A stretch of 64,000 nt of DNA from Prorocentrum cordatum. Lineage: Eukaryota; Sar; Dinophyceae; Prorocentrales; Prorocentraceae. Position 1 is the stretch's first letter. Each line of letters opens with the position of its first letter. The notes beneath the pieces were generated by a model that saw nothing but the letters and a program-made list of their open reading frames with translations, searched no databases and was not told the DNA's origin. Position numbers and translations under genes: made by a program. The stretch lies in contig CAUYUJ010000925.1 of the NCBI GenBank assembly GCA_963575745.1, positions 335,101 through 399,100 on the forward strand, written 5' to 3'. Positions 1 through 8,953 of this stretch are shown piece by piece.

Positions 1-265
1 GCGACGTTGAGCCTGGTGGAGCGCGTCGGTCTCCGGTGGGGCCTTGGGTTCGCCACCCGCGCGGCGCTGCAGGTGGAGCTCCGTGCCGCCGCTCCTGAGC
101 AGGCGCTGACTCGGCAGCCAGTGCCGCCCCTCTCTGACGCCGCTGCCGCTGGCTGGAGCCCTGGAGCGGCGCGCGCCCTGACCGCCGGTCGTCGCACGGC
201 GCTGCGTCTCATCGCGCGCTGGAGCAGCATGACGTGGACGCAACTTGGCTGGAACTCCGTTCGGC

Positions 266-270
266 GATGC
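266..270. repeat. Target site duplication of MITE A (left copy; right copy 470-474)
   Basis: GATGC is present at 266-270 and again at 470-474, immediately outside the inverted repeats. Confidence 0.85.
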
Positions 271-469
271 TAGGGGAAGAAAAAGTAACATAAACCCAAA
301 AACTCGCAGGTCCGCGCGGATTTCTCGGATCGGCGCTGGACCCCCCTGCCGGGCGCGCGGAGCGCGCCAAGGGCGGCGCCGGAGGCGCCGCTGGGGGGCC
401 CCAGCGCCGATCCGAAAAATCCGCGCGGACCTGCGAGTTTTTGGGTTTATGTTATTTTTGCTTCCCCTA
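271..469. mobile_element. 199-bp MITE (family A) with long inverted repeats and 5-bp TSD
   Basis: The two arms, 271 to about 345 and about 395 to 469, are near-perfect reverse complements. They begin TAGGGGAAG, share an A-rich stretch and then GGTCCGCGCGGATTT and TCGGATCGGCGCTGG. The centre is GC-rich. The direct repeat GATGC occurs at 266-270 and 470-474. Removing 204 bp (element plus one repeat) leaves the surrounding retroelement frame open in phase. No coding capacity is seen. Confidence 0.9.
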
Positions 470-2204
470 GATGCGGACGTGGCTCCGCCCGGCTGGGGCT
501 CTCCGAGGTGCCAGCGCGGCCACGCGCGGCGGCCTCGCGGCAAACCGACCGCCCTCCTGCGAGCGGTACTGGCGGGGAGGCAGCAGATCGGCTCGCCGAC
601 GCGGCGCTGCTGCGATTGCGCCGCCCCCGAGGGCTGCTGCACGCCCAACGGCGCGTTGCCGCGGCCAGCCAGGCCGCGCGGCCGATCGCATGCTCCACCT
701 TGGAGGCACTCCGTGCGGCCGACGCTGATTGCGCTGAATGGGCCGCGGCGCTGGCCGATCTGCGGGCGGACGTGCTGCTCCCCGCGAGCGTGCTACAGCG
801 CGCGGGGGCTGCTTGGGCCGAGACCCGCGCGAACGCGCGGCGCCGCCGCCGGGGGGAATGGCATCGCTGGGCGCAGGACTGTCTAGCGTTTAGCGAGCGG
901 TCAGGGCCAACTCTGCCGCGGCGGTGGCCGCCTCGACACAGAGCTCGTCGCCGACCCCGCGACGGTCCCCAGCGGCACTGGCAGCCCCCCCCCCCGCGCA
1001 GCAGATCTTGGTTGCTAGCCCTGCGTGGGGGCTCCGCCACGCTGCCGCGGTACTTCGAGGGCCCCTGGAAGGCGATGCGTCAGCAGGACTTGGTGCCGCC
1101 CCTCGGCGAGGAGTGGCATCAGTCGCTAAACGGTCTTCCTGCCTTCCCCGCCCGCGTCCCATGGACGGCCCAGCTGGCGAGCTCGCTCTTGCGGAAGATG
1201 CCGAAGCGCAAGAAAGCCGGGCTAGATGGGTGGACGGCGAGCGAGTTGCGATTGCTCCCAGCGGAGCTCCATAGCTGGATGGCTTCACTTTTTGAAGAGG
1301 TGTGGTCGCCCGGCCGCCGGCCCCGCGAGCCGGCCGAGGCCGAAGGGCCGCCCCCCCCGAAGCCCGGCGGGGTCGGGCGGGGCGCTGGACGCAGGCGGCC
1401 CACCCGGCCGCCGCCCATTCTGCATCGGCTGTGGGCCGCAGGTCGCACGCGCCTCTTCGCGCGCATGGCGGCTTCAGTGGGCCGGCGAGGCAGTGCAGCG
1501 TGGCACCGAGGAGCTCGCCCTTGAGCTAGCGCTGGAGCTGGAGGCCGCCGAGGCCCTCGGCGAGGGCATGGCCAGCGCGGCGCTCGACTGGCGGAAAGCG
1601 AACGACCGCGACCACCTTGCCGCGCTCCCCAACCCGCTCGCGCGCGCGGGGGGGCCGCAGTGAATCGCCGGGCCTGCGATGCACGCGTGCACGGCGAACC
1701 GAAGGATCCGTGTCGGCCGTGCCATCGGCAGCGCGTGGCCCCCCACCAGCGGCATCCTGCCTGGTTGCGCGCTGGGCGCACGGGCGAGCTCGACGACGGC
1801 CTCCAAAGCCGGATCTACGTGCACGACTTCACGTTGTGGTCGCGGCGACTCACGGCCGAGGCCGGAGAGGCGGCGGAGGCGGTTCGCGACGCGTTGCGCG
1901 TGACCTCTGAGCTCGAACGCGCCCTGGGGTGGCGGCTGAACCGGGGCAGGAGCGCACAGTTCGCAAACGCTGCGGCGCTCAGGCGATGGCTGGCCGCCCA
2001 GTCGCCGATGGCCGCCGGCGCCAGCTTCAAAAACTTCGGGGTCGTCGCAACCGCTGGCCGCGCGCGCCGCTGCGCAGTCGCGCCCGCGCGGGTCCTCGAC
2101 GCAGTCGGCCGGTTCGCCCGCATCGGCCGCCTGCCGGTGAGCTTCCGGCAGCGCTGCGTGATGGGCGCAGTAGCTGGCACTTCTGCCGGCGTGCATGGCG
2201 CCAC

Positions 2205-2237
2205 CCCTGTGATTCATCGAGCTCTATTTTAAAGCTC
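2205..2237. repeat. Left terminal inverted repeat of the 8.8-kb transposon
   Basis: The outer 14 bp match the right end at 12 of 14 positions. The inner part GAGCTCTATTTTAAAGCTC is itself an imperfect palindrome. AAAGCTC/GAGCTTT-type words recur just inside both ends and look like subterminal repeats. Confidence 0.8.
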
Positions 2238-2398
2238 AAAGCGCTCTAGATTTCATAAGCTTTAAATTTAAAGTTTTTCGTGTGTTGCTCATGTTGCGGT
2301 TTGCGTGCGTTGTTGCGTTCTCAGCTGACTTGAGCGAATATTTCCGTCGCGTGCAACGGTATCGTAATTTGATGGCGTTGACGCCTTGATCGACATGG

Positions 2399-2419
2399 CT
2401 TGAGCCCAAATCGCAACGG
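2399..2419 (-). other. Degenerate relic of the dinoflagellate spliced leader
   Basis: Read on the minus strand, 18 of 21 positions match the known spliced leader; the last ten bases are GGGCTCAAG-like, with one change in the conserved TTTTGGCTCAAG end. It is followed within 2 nt by ATG and a 35-codon open frame toward the left TIR. It probably marks the 5′ end of a reinserted trans-spliced transcript; no function is assigned to the small frame. Confidence 0.55.
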
Positions 2420-3005
2420 GAAATACCAAAAAAACTGCGGAGGATGCGGATCGACAGGAATAAGGGCAGGAGGAACAATATGAAAAAGGAGGAGGAGAAG
2501 GAGGAGGAGGAACATCAAAAAGAGGAAAGCACAGAGGGAGGATGATGTGGAGGAAGAGGGAGCATACGGTGGAGGAAGAGGAGGTGAGGAGGGATTATTA
2601 TGTGCCAGTTATGCTCAACAGCGGCACTCTATGACCTGCGCCTGGACCAAAAGAAATTACCCAGGACACAAGTTTCACCCCCCCCCTGGTACGGGCAAAG
2701 AGGGGGGGTTAAAGCTTTGTGAATCTCCACATACTTACACCACGTTCGTGCCCCAAGAGGCCTCCCACGAGTTCCCCTGGAGGGCGCGAAAACCACCTAC
2801 ATCAGATCACGGAAAGAAAATATGAGCTAATCGCGACCTCGGTGGGTGTTCTAAGCGATTGCTGGTTTTAGGAGCTTGTTCCAGATATTGGGGTTCGGCG
2901 GCGAGGCGCTGGAAAGCGTTGGAGATAAATTTAACCATCGGATGGAAGCGACGCGGACGCCGTTTTCACAGGCGCACTTGGGCGCCACACCAGTCCAACA
3001 AAATG

Positions 3006-5084
3006 TTAAGAGTCGAGTGGTCGCTTCCGAAACGACGTTCTAATCTGAAGGAGCCTTTTCATGCTTGACAGTACGCTGATTTCAAATGTGGACTGTGAGA
3101 CGTTCCTGCAACAACCCTTGAGGGTTTTGTTCAGGTCCTCGTCCTTCCAGGCTGCGTGGAAACGTGGATTGCCAAAAAATGACACACGTCTGAGCATGTG
3201 TAGCGTCAGGTGCCGTTTTGGCAACATCAGCTCGTCGTATTTCCCAGTCAAGTCTAGAAAAGTACGGTAGTGCCGCCAACACGCGTCCACCGCCGCATCT
3301 GACATCTGAATGCCACTTGTATCAAAGATCAGTGCCATGTCCCGCAATGCCGTCGCTGCCTCCAGTAGCCGACCCCCCTCGGGGCCAAGCTTCCAGAGGT
3401 GATGCGGCAGCTCGTCTACTAGAAAACATAAGAGTCCCCAGGTTTCAGCACCATTTGTTTTAAGCTTCTGGTCCGATGGGTCACCAACCATTTTTCTCGT
3501 TATGTTGGAAATCCGAATCAACGTCTCGCCTGGGAACTCTTTTGCACGTCGTTTTTACCAATTGGTAATGGCATTGCGGAAGGTAAGGATTGCAATGCCA
3601 ATGATTTCGTCTTGGGTACCATGACCGCCCCAAGCGCCGCTGAGAATTAGCTTCCAAACTACCAGCTTGCAGAAAGAAAGAAACACTCCGAGATATAATG
3701 TGTGGAGCGAATCGGGCGTCAACGTTCGCCATGCAGTAATTCCCAGCTCTGTGCTGAAGAGCGGATTCCTGTGGCGTGTCAACGTCTCCCTCGATTGGCG
3801 CCAGAACACTATGTGTTTGACGGTGGACAAGTCAAGCTGCTCGAACTTCCCCACGTCTGGGAGGTCTGGGCACGGCTCCAGCCTATCGTCTCGCTCCAGC
3901 TCCAGCCGAGGTATCGGATTCTCCAGTGCGCGACCGTGACTGCCAGCTGGCCGTTTGTCATAACGCAGCTTGCCCACATCGGGTATACGTTGCCTGAGAT
4001 GGGGGGTCAGCGGAATAATGATTTCACAACGGCTGCATGCATCGTCGTACTCGTGCTCCAAGTTCTCCCTGTGGGGGAAACCCGTGCGACAAGCGCCAGC
4101 AACGCGGTGCATCCCAGCGCCGTGAGCATTGCAGCTGTAGCACGGCCGCGCTATATCAGACCACGTTGGCAGGCCTGTCGTTCCAGCGCATTCGGCCCAG
4201 TCTCCCTTGATAAAGAACAGGCATGAACGCATGGCGAGCGCGGTGCCCGCGCGCCCTCGTCTCTGAATGTCAGACTCGACCCGCGCTTCGCCGTCGCGTC
4301 GCTTCTCCGGGTAGCGCTTGTCGGCCATGGCCGCAAATGACCACCGTAGAAACGACATTAACACTGATATCGAACACCAGCCCCTGCAACCGCATCGGCA
4401 GAGAGACTTCTTGCGGAGAACCGCAGCGAGGTGCCGTGCCCCATCAGCGAAGCACTCCACCCACACGCCGATGACGCTGTCGGTGTGCGAATACGGAACG
4501 CCACCCAGGTACAGACACAGAGGCCGAACGGGGCCAACGCGACTACCATGCCTCACTACAACAGGGTGCTGGGCATACGAATTGGGCAGCTCATTGCTGT
4601 CGATTGCTTCTCTCAGGGAGGTTCGGGCGTGGGGGCCCACGCCGACATCAAGCTGTTCATGCGGCACAAAGACTGGCACCTGTCGAACCGATCGTGCCAA
4701 CGACGAGTTGTCGAATCATGGCAGGCTCAATAAATACATCTCGTCACGGTCCTGGGTTCTGCCGATGTGATCGTTTATTTTTCGTTGTTCGTTGCCGCTG
4801 TGAGAGCCAGGCCTCATACCTAGCTTGGCGGCCTTGTCAATGCCAGCAATGCCAGCGTAGTACATTAGCGAACAAAGCTGGGTTGCGCTCAACTCGCGTG
4901 CCAACGACAACCCTGTACAAAACTCAATGAACATGTCAGCTGGGTCGTCGTCGTTGTCGCCACAGTCGGAGCTGTCTGGCAGCACCTCGTCGGCAGCCAT
5001 GGCGCCGAGCTGGTCCTCCCATGAGTGCGCCGATGGGGCACCGTCGGCGCGCGTCGGCTGGTCATCCCAAGAATGCAATGACAT
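3006..5084 (-). pseudogene. Transposase-like protein (CACTA/CMC-like DDE) with two in-frame stops
   Basis: One phase stays open from ATG at 5084 to TAA at 3006-3008 (692 codons) except for TGA at 4716-4718 and TAA at 3555-3557. Motifs in order: GDWAE (Asp codon 4200-4202), followed by CYSC and CSRC Cys pairs; then PDSLHTLYLGV, a DxxH motif with Asp at 3711-3713; then KRHLTLHM and GNPRFHAAWKDEDLN with Glu at 3138-3140. This GDW...CxxC...DxxH...H...E..N order is the pattern I know from CACTA and related cut-and-paste transposases, which excise and reinsert DNA in the nucleus. Asp-Asp and Asp-Glu spacings are about 163 and 191 residues. The C-terminal block is also familiar from very abundant hypothetical proteins of dinoflagellates. 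It lies inside the TIR element, which supports the role. The start was chosen as the first ATG after the spliced leader at 5132-5153. Single-base decay is the simplest cause of the stops. Confidence 0.7.
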
Positions 5085-5131
5085 CAACGCCAGGCGCAAA
5101 TTGTATAGCGGCGTTGCTGAAACGCGACACG

Positions 5132-5153
5132 CTTGAGCCAAAATGGCTACGGT
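5132..5153 (-). other. Complete dinoflagellate spliced-leader sequence fused to gene
   Basis: All 22 positions of the known dinoflagellate spliced leader are present on the minus strand (first base A, then CCGTAGCC and ending TTTTGGCTCAAG). It is followed by CGTGTCGCG rather than the GT that follows it in spliced-leader RNA genes. So this is a mature leader-exon junction, not an SL RNA gene. The predicted start ATG of the transposase-like gene lies 47 nt downstream. Known explanation: reverse transcription and reintegration of a trans-spliced mRNA. Confidence 0.92.
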
Positions 5154-5469
5154 GAGCGGAACGCACGAGTGCCATGGGGACTCGGGGCGGGACGGTATCG
5201 CATGGACGGACATATAGATGAGGGAACGTAGGGGAGCGAGGAGGGGGTTCAAGGGTTCAAGGGCTCACGGTACCACAGTTGCTTGTGTCCGACCCCGTCC
5301 CATATCCCTGCAGGCGAAATTTGATTCGAAGCAGGGTCAACGCAACATCAATACATACATGTAGTATTAGCACGAGCCCTGGAAACAGCCACGAGGCCAC
5401 ACAGGCCGAATGAGGTCGCAAGGGTTGACGGGTCACAGAGGCCACGAAGGGGGTCACACGGGCCAGAAA

Positions 5470-5605
5470 GGGGACTACGACGACGACGACGACGACGACG
5501 CATGCGAGGACCATTGGATTCCCCGACGACGACGACGACGACGACGACGGCGGAGACGAAGACGAAGACAACGACGACGCCGACACCGACGCCGACGACT
5601 TGTTA
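5470..5605. repeat. (GAC)n microsatellite
   Basis: Runs of GAC/CGA triplets interrupted by a 30-bp unique stretch around 5500-5525. The open frames here are runs of single residues and are not called as genes. Confidence 0.85.
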
Positions 5606-5659
5606 TGCGTGGCCTGTGCCTTTTGGCGGAAGGGGCGAAAGCCCTAGTGGAACAACGCA

Positions 5660-6530
5660 ACGGTGGGCCCCATGGGAACTCCAGGCACCTCGAGCAGAAT
5701 GGGAAACACTTGGGCCCTGGGAGGCCCTGGACCCTGGAACCCTGGGGCCCCCGAACCACGTGTGACTCCAGCGCGCTCCTCACGCAGATCGCGGGGTCTG
5801 GCGGAAAGGGGGGGTGCCGAAGGCGTTGAGAGAATGGGGGCAAAAGCCTGGCCAGGACCCCGCGCCGTTCCCGCAGGTGCTCGACCCCGCCCCATTGGTG
5901 CACCTATGGTGGGAATGGGGGGGGCGCGCCGTCCGACCCGGAGCGGCGGCCGCGCAAGCAGGCGCCAGCCCAACAGGGAGGATGAGGAGGTGCAGGCTAC
6001 GTCGTCCGATCCAAGAACGTGCGCACTCATGCTTACAAACGCCTTGTATGCAGCGCGTGTCGTAGCGCCACGTGTCGCTATCCTCATCGTCGTCCTCCTC
6101 CTCCTCGCCTCTCTTTCTCCTCCCCCTCCTTCGGGCGGTTGATTTGCTTTCGGCTGAGTTGCGTTAGTTTCATCGGCGTTGCTGTCGCTCGAGTCTCGGC
6201 CCCGATCCCCATCCAGATCGATCTGTTTCAATTCGGGTTAATGCCCGCCCCCTCGTTGCCGCCGAGCCCTGGAAACTGCAGCGCCGTTTCGTTTTTAGAA
6301 GGTCAAAGGCGGGGATGCTGAATGCGCGCGCCCGTCGGCCACGACCCCTCTCAGGAATTCAAGATACACAAGGGTGAGAGGCAGCAGGCTCACGGAGGAA
6401 GAGGAGGAGCACCAGTGGGATCACGGTTTGTCAGCTGTCATGCTCTCGCGCGAGAAATCGAGCAGCGCCCCCCGTGTCGTGAGCCACGTCGGGGCCAAAT
6501 CTCAAATTCTGAGCTGGCAGGGCCGGGTGA
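5660..6530. other. Transposon interior without recognisable gene
   Basis: Mixed GC-rich sequence including glycine/proline-like frames (GPGPWNPGAPEP on the plus strand) and short CTC runs near 6085-6120. No frame shows a domain or conserved motif that I recognise. Confidence 0.5.
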
Positions 6531-6542
6531 GCTCGCGATCTT

Positions 6543-6665
6543 CAGAGTCATCAGAAGTCATCCGAAAGTCATCTGAAAGTCATCTGGATGACTTCGCCAA
6601 ACCTCGAGACATTGCGCAACTTTGACCAAAAGTCATCCAACAGTCATCTCAAAGTCATCTCTGAA
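6543..6665. repeat. AGTCATC short repeats
   Basis: AGTCATC occurs seven times in 123 bp with variable 3-30 nt spacing, and one inverted partner (GATGACT) follows at 6588. It lies inside the 8.8-kb transposon between the transposase-like gene and the Lys-rich gene. It might be protein-binding iterons or simply a decayed minisatellite. Confidence 0.6.
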
Positions 6666-7039
6666 AACCTGACGGCAAAATCAAAATCCATGGTCTGGCG
6701 TGAAGTCCCAGCTCGAGTCGGACCCGAACTGCGTCAATGCGCGTCGAATCTTGACCGAACTCGCCCAAACCAGCTCCGACGGCAGAAACCGCATCGAAAT
6801 CTCAAATCGCACTGCTCAGCAGTGCGCCCACTGGCATCAGCTGCACTCCCACGGCAGAAACGAGATGCGAATGAGGGCTGTGAGGAACATGAGGGGATAC
6901 CGAGGAGGAGGTGAGGAGGAGGAGGGGAGGTGAGGAGGATGATGATGAGGATATGCGAGGAGGGGAAGGTATTATGATGAGGAGGTAGAGGAGGGAGGCC
7001 AGCAAGAACGGCAGCGCCTCGGCGCGAGGCTGGCGCTCG

Positions 7040-8386
7040 CTACTGGGACAAGCGCTTGACTTTGTGCATGGCGCAGATCTGCTTCAGCTTCGACTCGAGC
7101 CGCTTGACGGCATCCTTCTGGCTGTTGAACTTGTTCAGCTCCGACTCGCAGGCCCCCTCGTCGTAGTTCTTGGCGAACTGCTTCGCGTCCTTCGTGACGA
7201 GGAACTCGTTGATGCACTCGGTCTTCCCGTTGCGGACGATCTCCAACGCAAGCGTGAGCTCCTCCAGCTCGCTACCGCGAGCCCACTTGTAAGCGTCTGA
7301 CTCGCCGATCTGCCTGATCAGGAGCTCGGCGCCCTGCACCGCCTTCAGGTACAGCGGCTTGAGCTTGGAGGCCGCGGACAGCGTCGTCTCCGTCTTGGCG
7401 GTCTTGGTCTTCGGCTCCTTCTCGTCGGGGTTGCCGCCGCTCCTCTTCCTGGCCGCCGCCCCGCTTGCCGCCGCCGCGCCAACGTCACTCGGCTGCACGG
7501 CGGAGGGTGCATCGACGTTGGGCGGCGCGGCGCCTGCGGGCATCTCGACAGCGACCTGCGCGGCCGAGTGTGCCGCCGACGACTCACTCATGCTGCCCTG
7601 GCTCCTCGAGGTAGTGATCTCTGCCCACGCCTTCCTGAACTCCTCCTCGTCCTCGTGCTTGACCCTGCGATGCAAGAGAAGCTCCGACCACTCGTCGCGC
7701 CAGCACCACTTGCCGCCGAGTTTGGCGCACTTGGCCGCCGTCCTCTTCGCGCCTTCCACGGCCGCGGGCTACTCCCACCCGCCGTAGCCGACGACCAGCT
7801 CCCCGAACGTGCACATGTCCTGCTTGGAGCGGGTGGTCTGGGACAGCGTCTCGGACTGCATCTTCTCCTTCTTGATCTCGTCGAGCTGAGCCTGGGCCCA
7901 CTTAATTTTGAACGCCCTCTTCTCCGATGTAGTGCCCTTCGTGTATTCGTTGTGCTGCGGGCTCCCAACAGGGTGGTCTTTGCGAAATGCCGAGTCGAGC
8001 GCAGACCGTGAAGGGATCGACCCAGTATTGACTGCATTGGTCAGATCAGCTTCCCTCTTGCTGGGTGTCACTGGCGGCTGCGGCGGTGCTGAACTTGAGA
8101 TGACGCTGCAGATGGGCCGCTCGAACTCATCGTTGTTGGCCTCGCTCGCTCGGCACTGGTCGATCTTATGCAAGTAGCTGCGAACGTCGTCAGCATTGAC
8201 GCCCTCGAACGCCTTCCCGACAAACTTGCCTCCCAACGGCGGCGGTCCGTGCGGGCAAGCGTCGCCCGACGCGCCGTGGCCCACACCACTCGGCGTATTC
8301 GCCTGGCCGCTGCCCGAAACCTGGGCGCCGCAGGTCGCCTCGGCGTCGGTCGCGTCGATCTTGTTGTCCAAGATGACCATCTCCAT
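7040..8386 (-). pseudogene. Lys-rich helical passenger gene of the transposon, one internal TAG
   Basis: A single phase is open from ATG at 8386 to 7040 (448 codons) apart from TAG at 7769-7771 (codon 206). The first half has low-complexity Gly/Ser/Pro, then a charged helical block (KRAFKIKWAQAQLDEIKKEK, about codons 155-175). After the TAG comes KCAKLGGKWCWRDEWSELLL and another charged helix (EEFRKAWAEI), then an Ala-rich linker and a C-terminal coiled-coil-like region (KLKQICAMHKVKRLSQ end). Repeated F/W..KW..x and GGKW blocks are familiar from multi-copy dinoflagellate hypothetical proteins; I know of no assigned function. It has the same orientation as the transposase-like and KRPA genes. 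Either one nonsense mutation in a single gene or two adjacent genes could explain the TAG; continuity of phase favours the first. Confidence 0.55.
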
Positions 8387-8389
8387 TCT

Positions 8390-8950
8390 CGAAGCACGGC
8401 TGACGGAACTTGCGAGGCCCAGTACGCAATTGCTTGCAGCGCTCGGCGTCGAACCACAATGTCAATATAGTGGGAGGAGGAGCAGGAAGTATTTAATAAT
8501 GTGGCGAAGAAGGGGGACTCGTCACCCATACACCCACTCAACCTTATCGTGTGTGAGTACGTGCGGGCGGTTCAAGCTGGATCACTCTACAAACTACAAT
8601 AGCCATCTTCGGTCCAACGCGGAATCGACTCGACCCCCCGACGTGCCCTTGAACCCCCCCCCCCCCCTGGCGATGCCCATGGCTTCGCCTGATCGTGCGT
8701 CGGCGTTTCGCCCGAAACAGCCACGGGCGAAAGGGATTTGCTAGGGGTGGTGGTGGCTATGACGACGATGATGCTAGCCTCAATCATTACAGTGGTGGTG
8801 ATGATAATGATGATGGTGGCGACGGTGGTGGTGATGGCGATGGTGACGTGCCCCTCTAGCGATAGTGGTTTCAAGACGCATCGGCTACCTGCGACTGCAG
8901 GCGATGTATGCTGTCTCGGCTCAAGTGCTGTCTTGCTGCACGGGGCTGGT
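8390..8950. other. Spacer between two passenger genes; GATGGTG-rich tract
   Basis: No gene is seen. 8738-8860 is a degenerate GATGAT/GGTGGT tract and 8650-8668 is a C run. It probably contains the 3′ end of the KRPA gene transcript and the 5′ region of the Lys-rich gene. I found no spliced-leader relic here. Confidence 0.5.
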
Positions 8951-8953
8951 TGT

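Larger units (their letters stand above)
7..2204 (+). pseudogene. Retroelement polyprotein, 5′ and reverse transcriptase part (split, decayed)
   Basis: This is the upstream half of a non-LTR-like retroelement ORF that continues at 11013. The frame runs from position 7 to 270, is interrupted by the MITE at 271-469, and resumes at 475 in the same phase to 1524. Residues around 1198-1250 (KMPKRKKAGLDGW) match the conserved entry into the reverse transcriptase domain. The fold continues in another phase (WRLQWAGEAVQRG and LDWRKAND, about 1460-1610, motif A region). It then meets TGA at 1661-1663 where a Trp codon (TGG) would fit. PTSGILPGCAL (about 1740-1773) is the motif B region. IYVHDFTLW near 1813-1839 is the motif C region, but the first catalytic Asp of the usual YVDD reads His. 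Phase changes near 1465 and 1775, a likely deletion after motif B, and the His substitution make this copy inactive. Domain identity is from family knowledge; inactivity is inferred from the breaks. Confidence 0.75.

Noticed and set aside
5132-5153. SL RNA gene
   Set aside because: The leader is followed by CGTG, not the GT donor of SL RNA, and by a coding frame.
3006-8386. Genetic code change (stop readthrough) to explain open frames with stops
   Set aside because: TGA, TAA and TAG each occur once as interruptions; decay is simpler than reassigning all three.
8916-8930. GGCTCAAG at 8924 as another spliced-leader relic
   Set aside because: Only the last eight bases match; the rest is no better than chance and it is on the plus strand with no gene after it.
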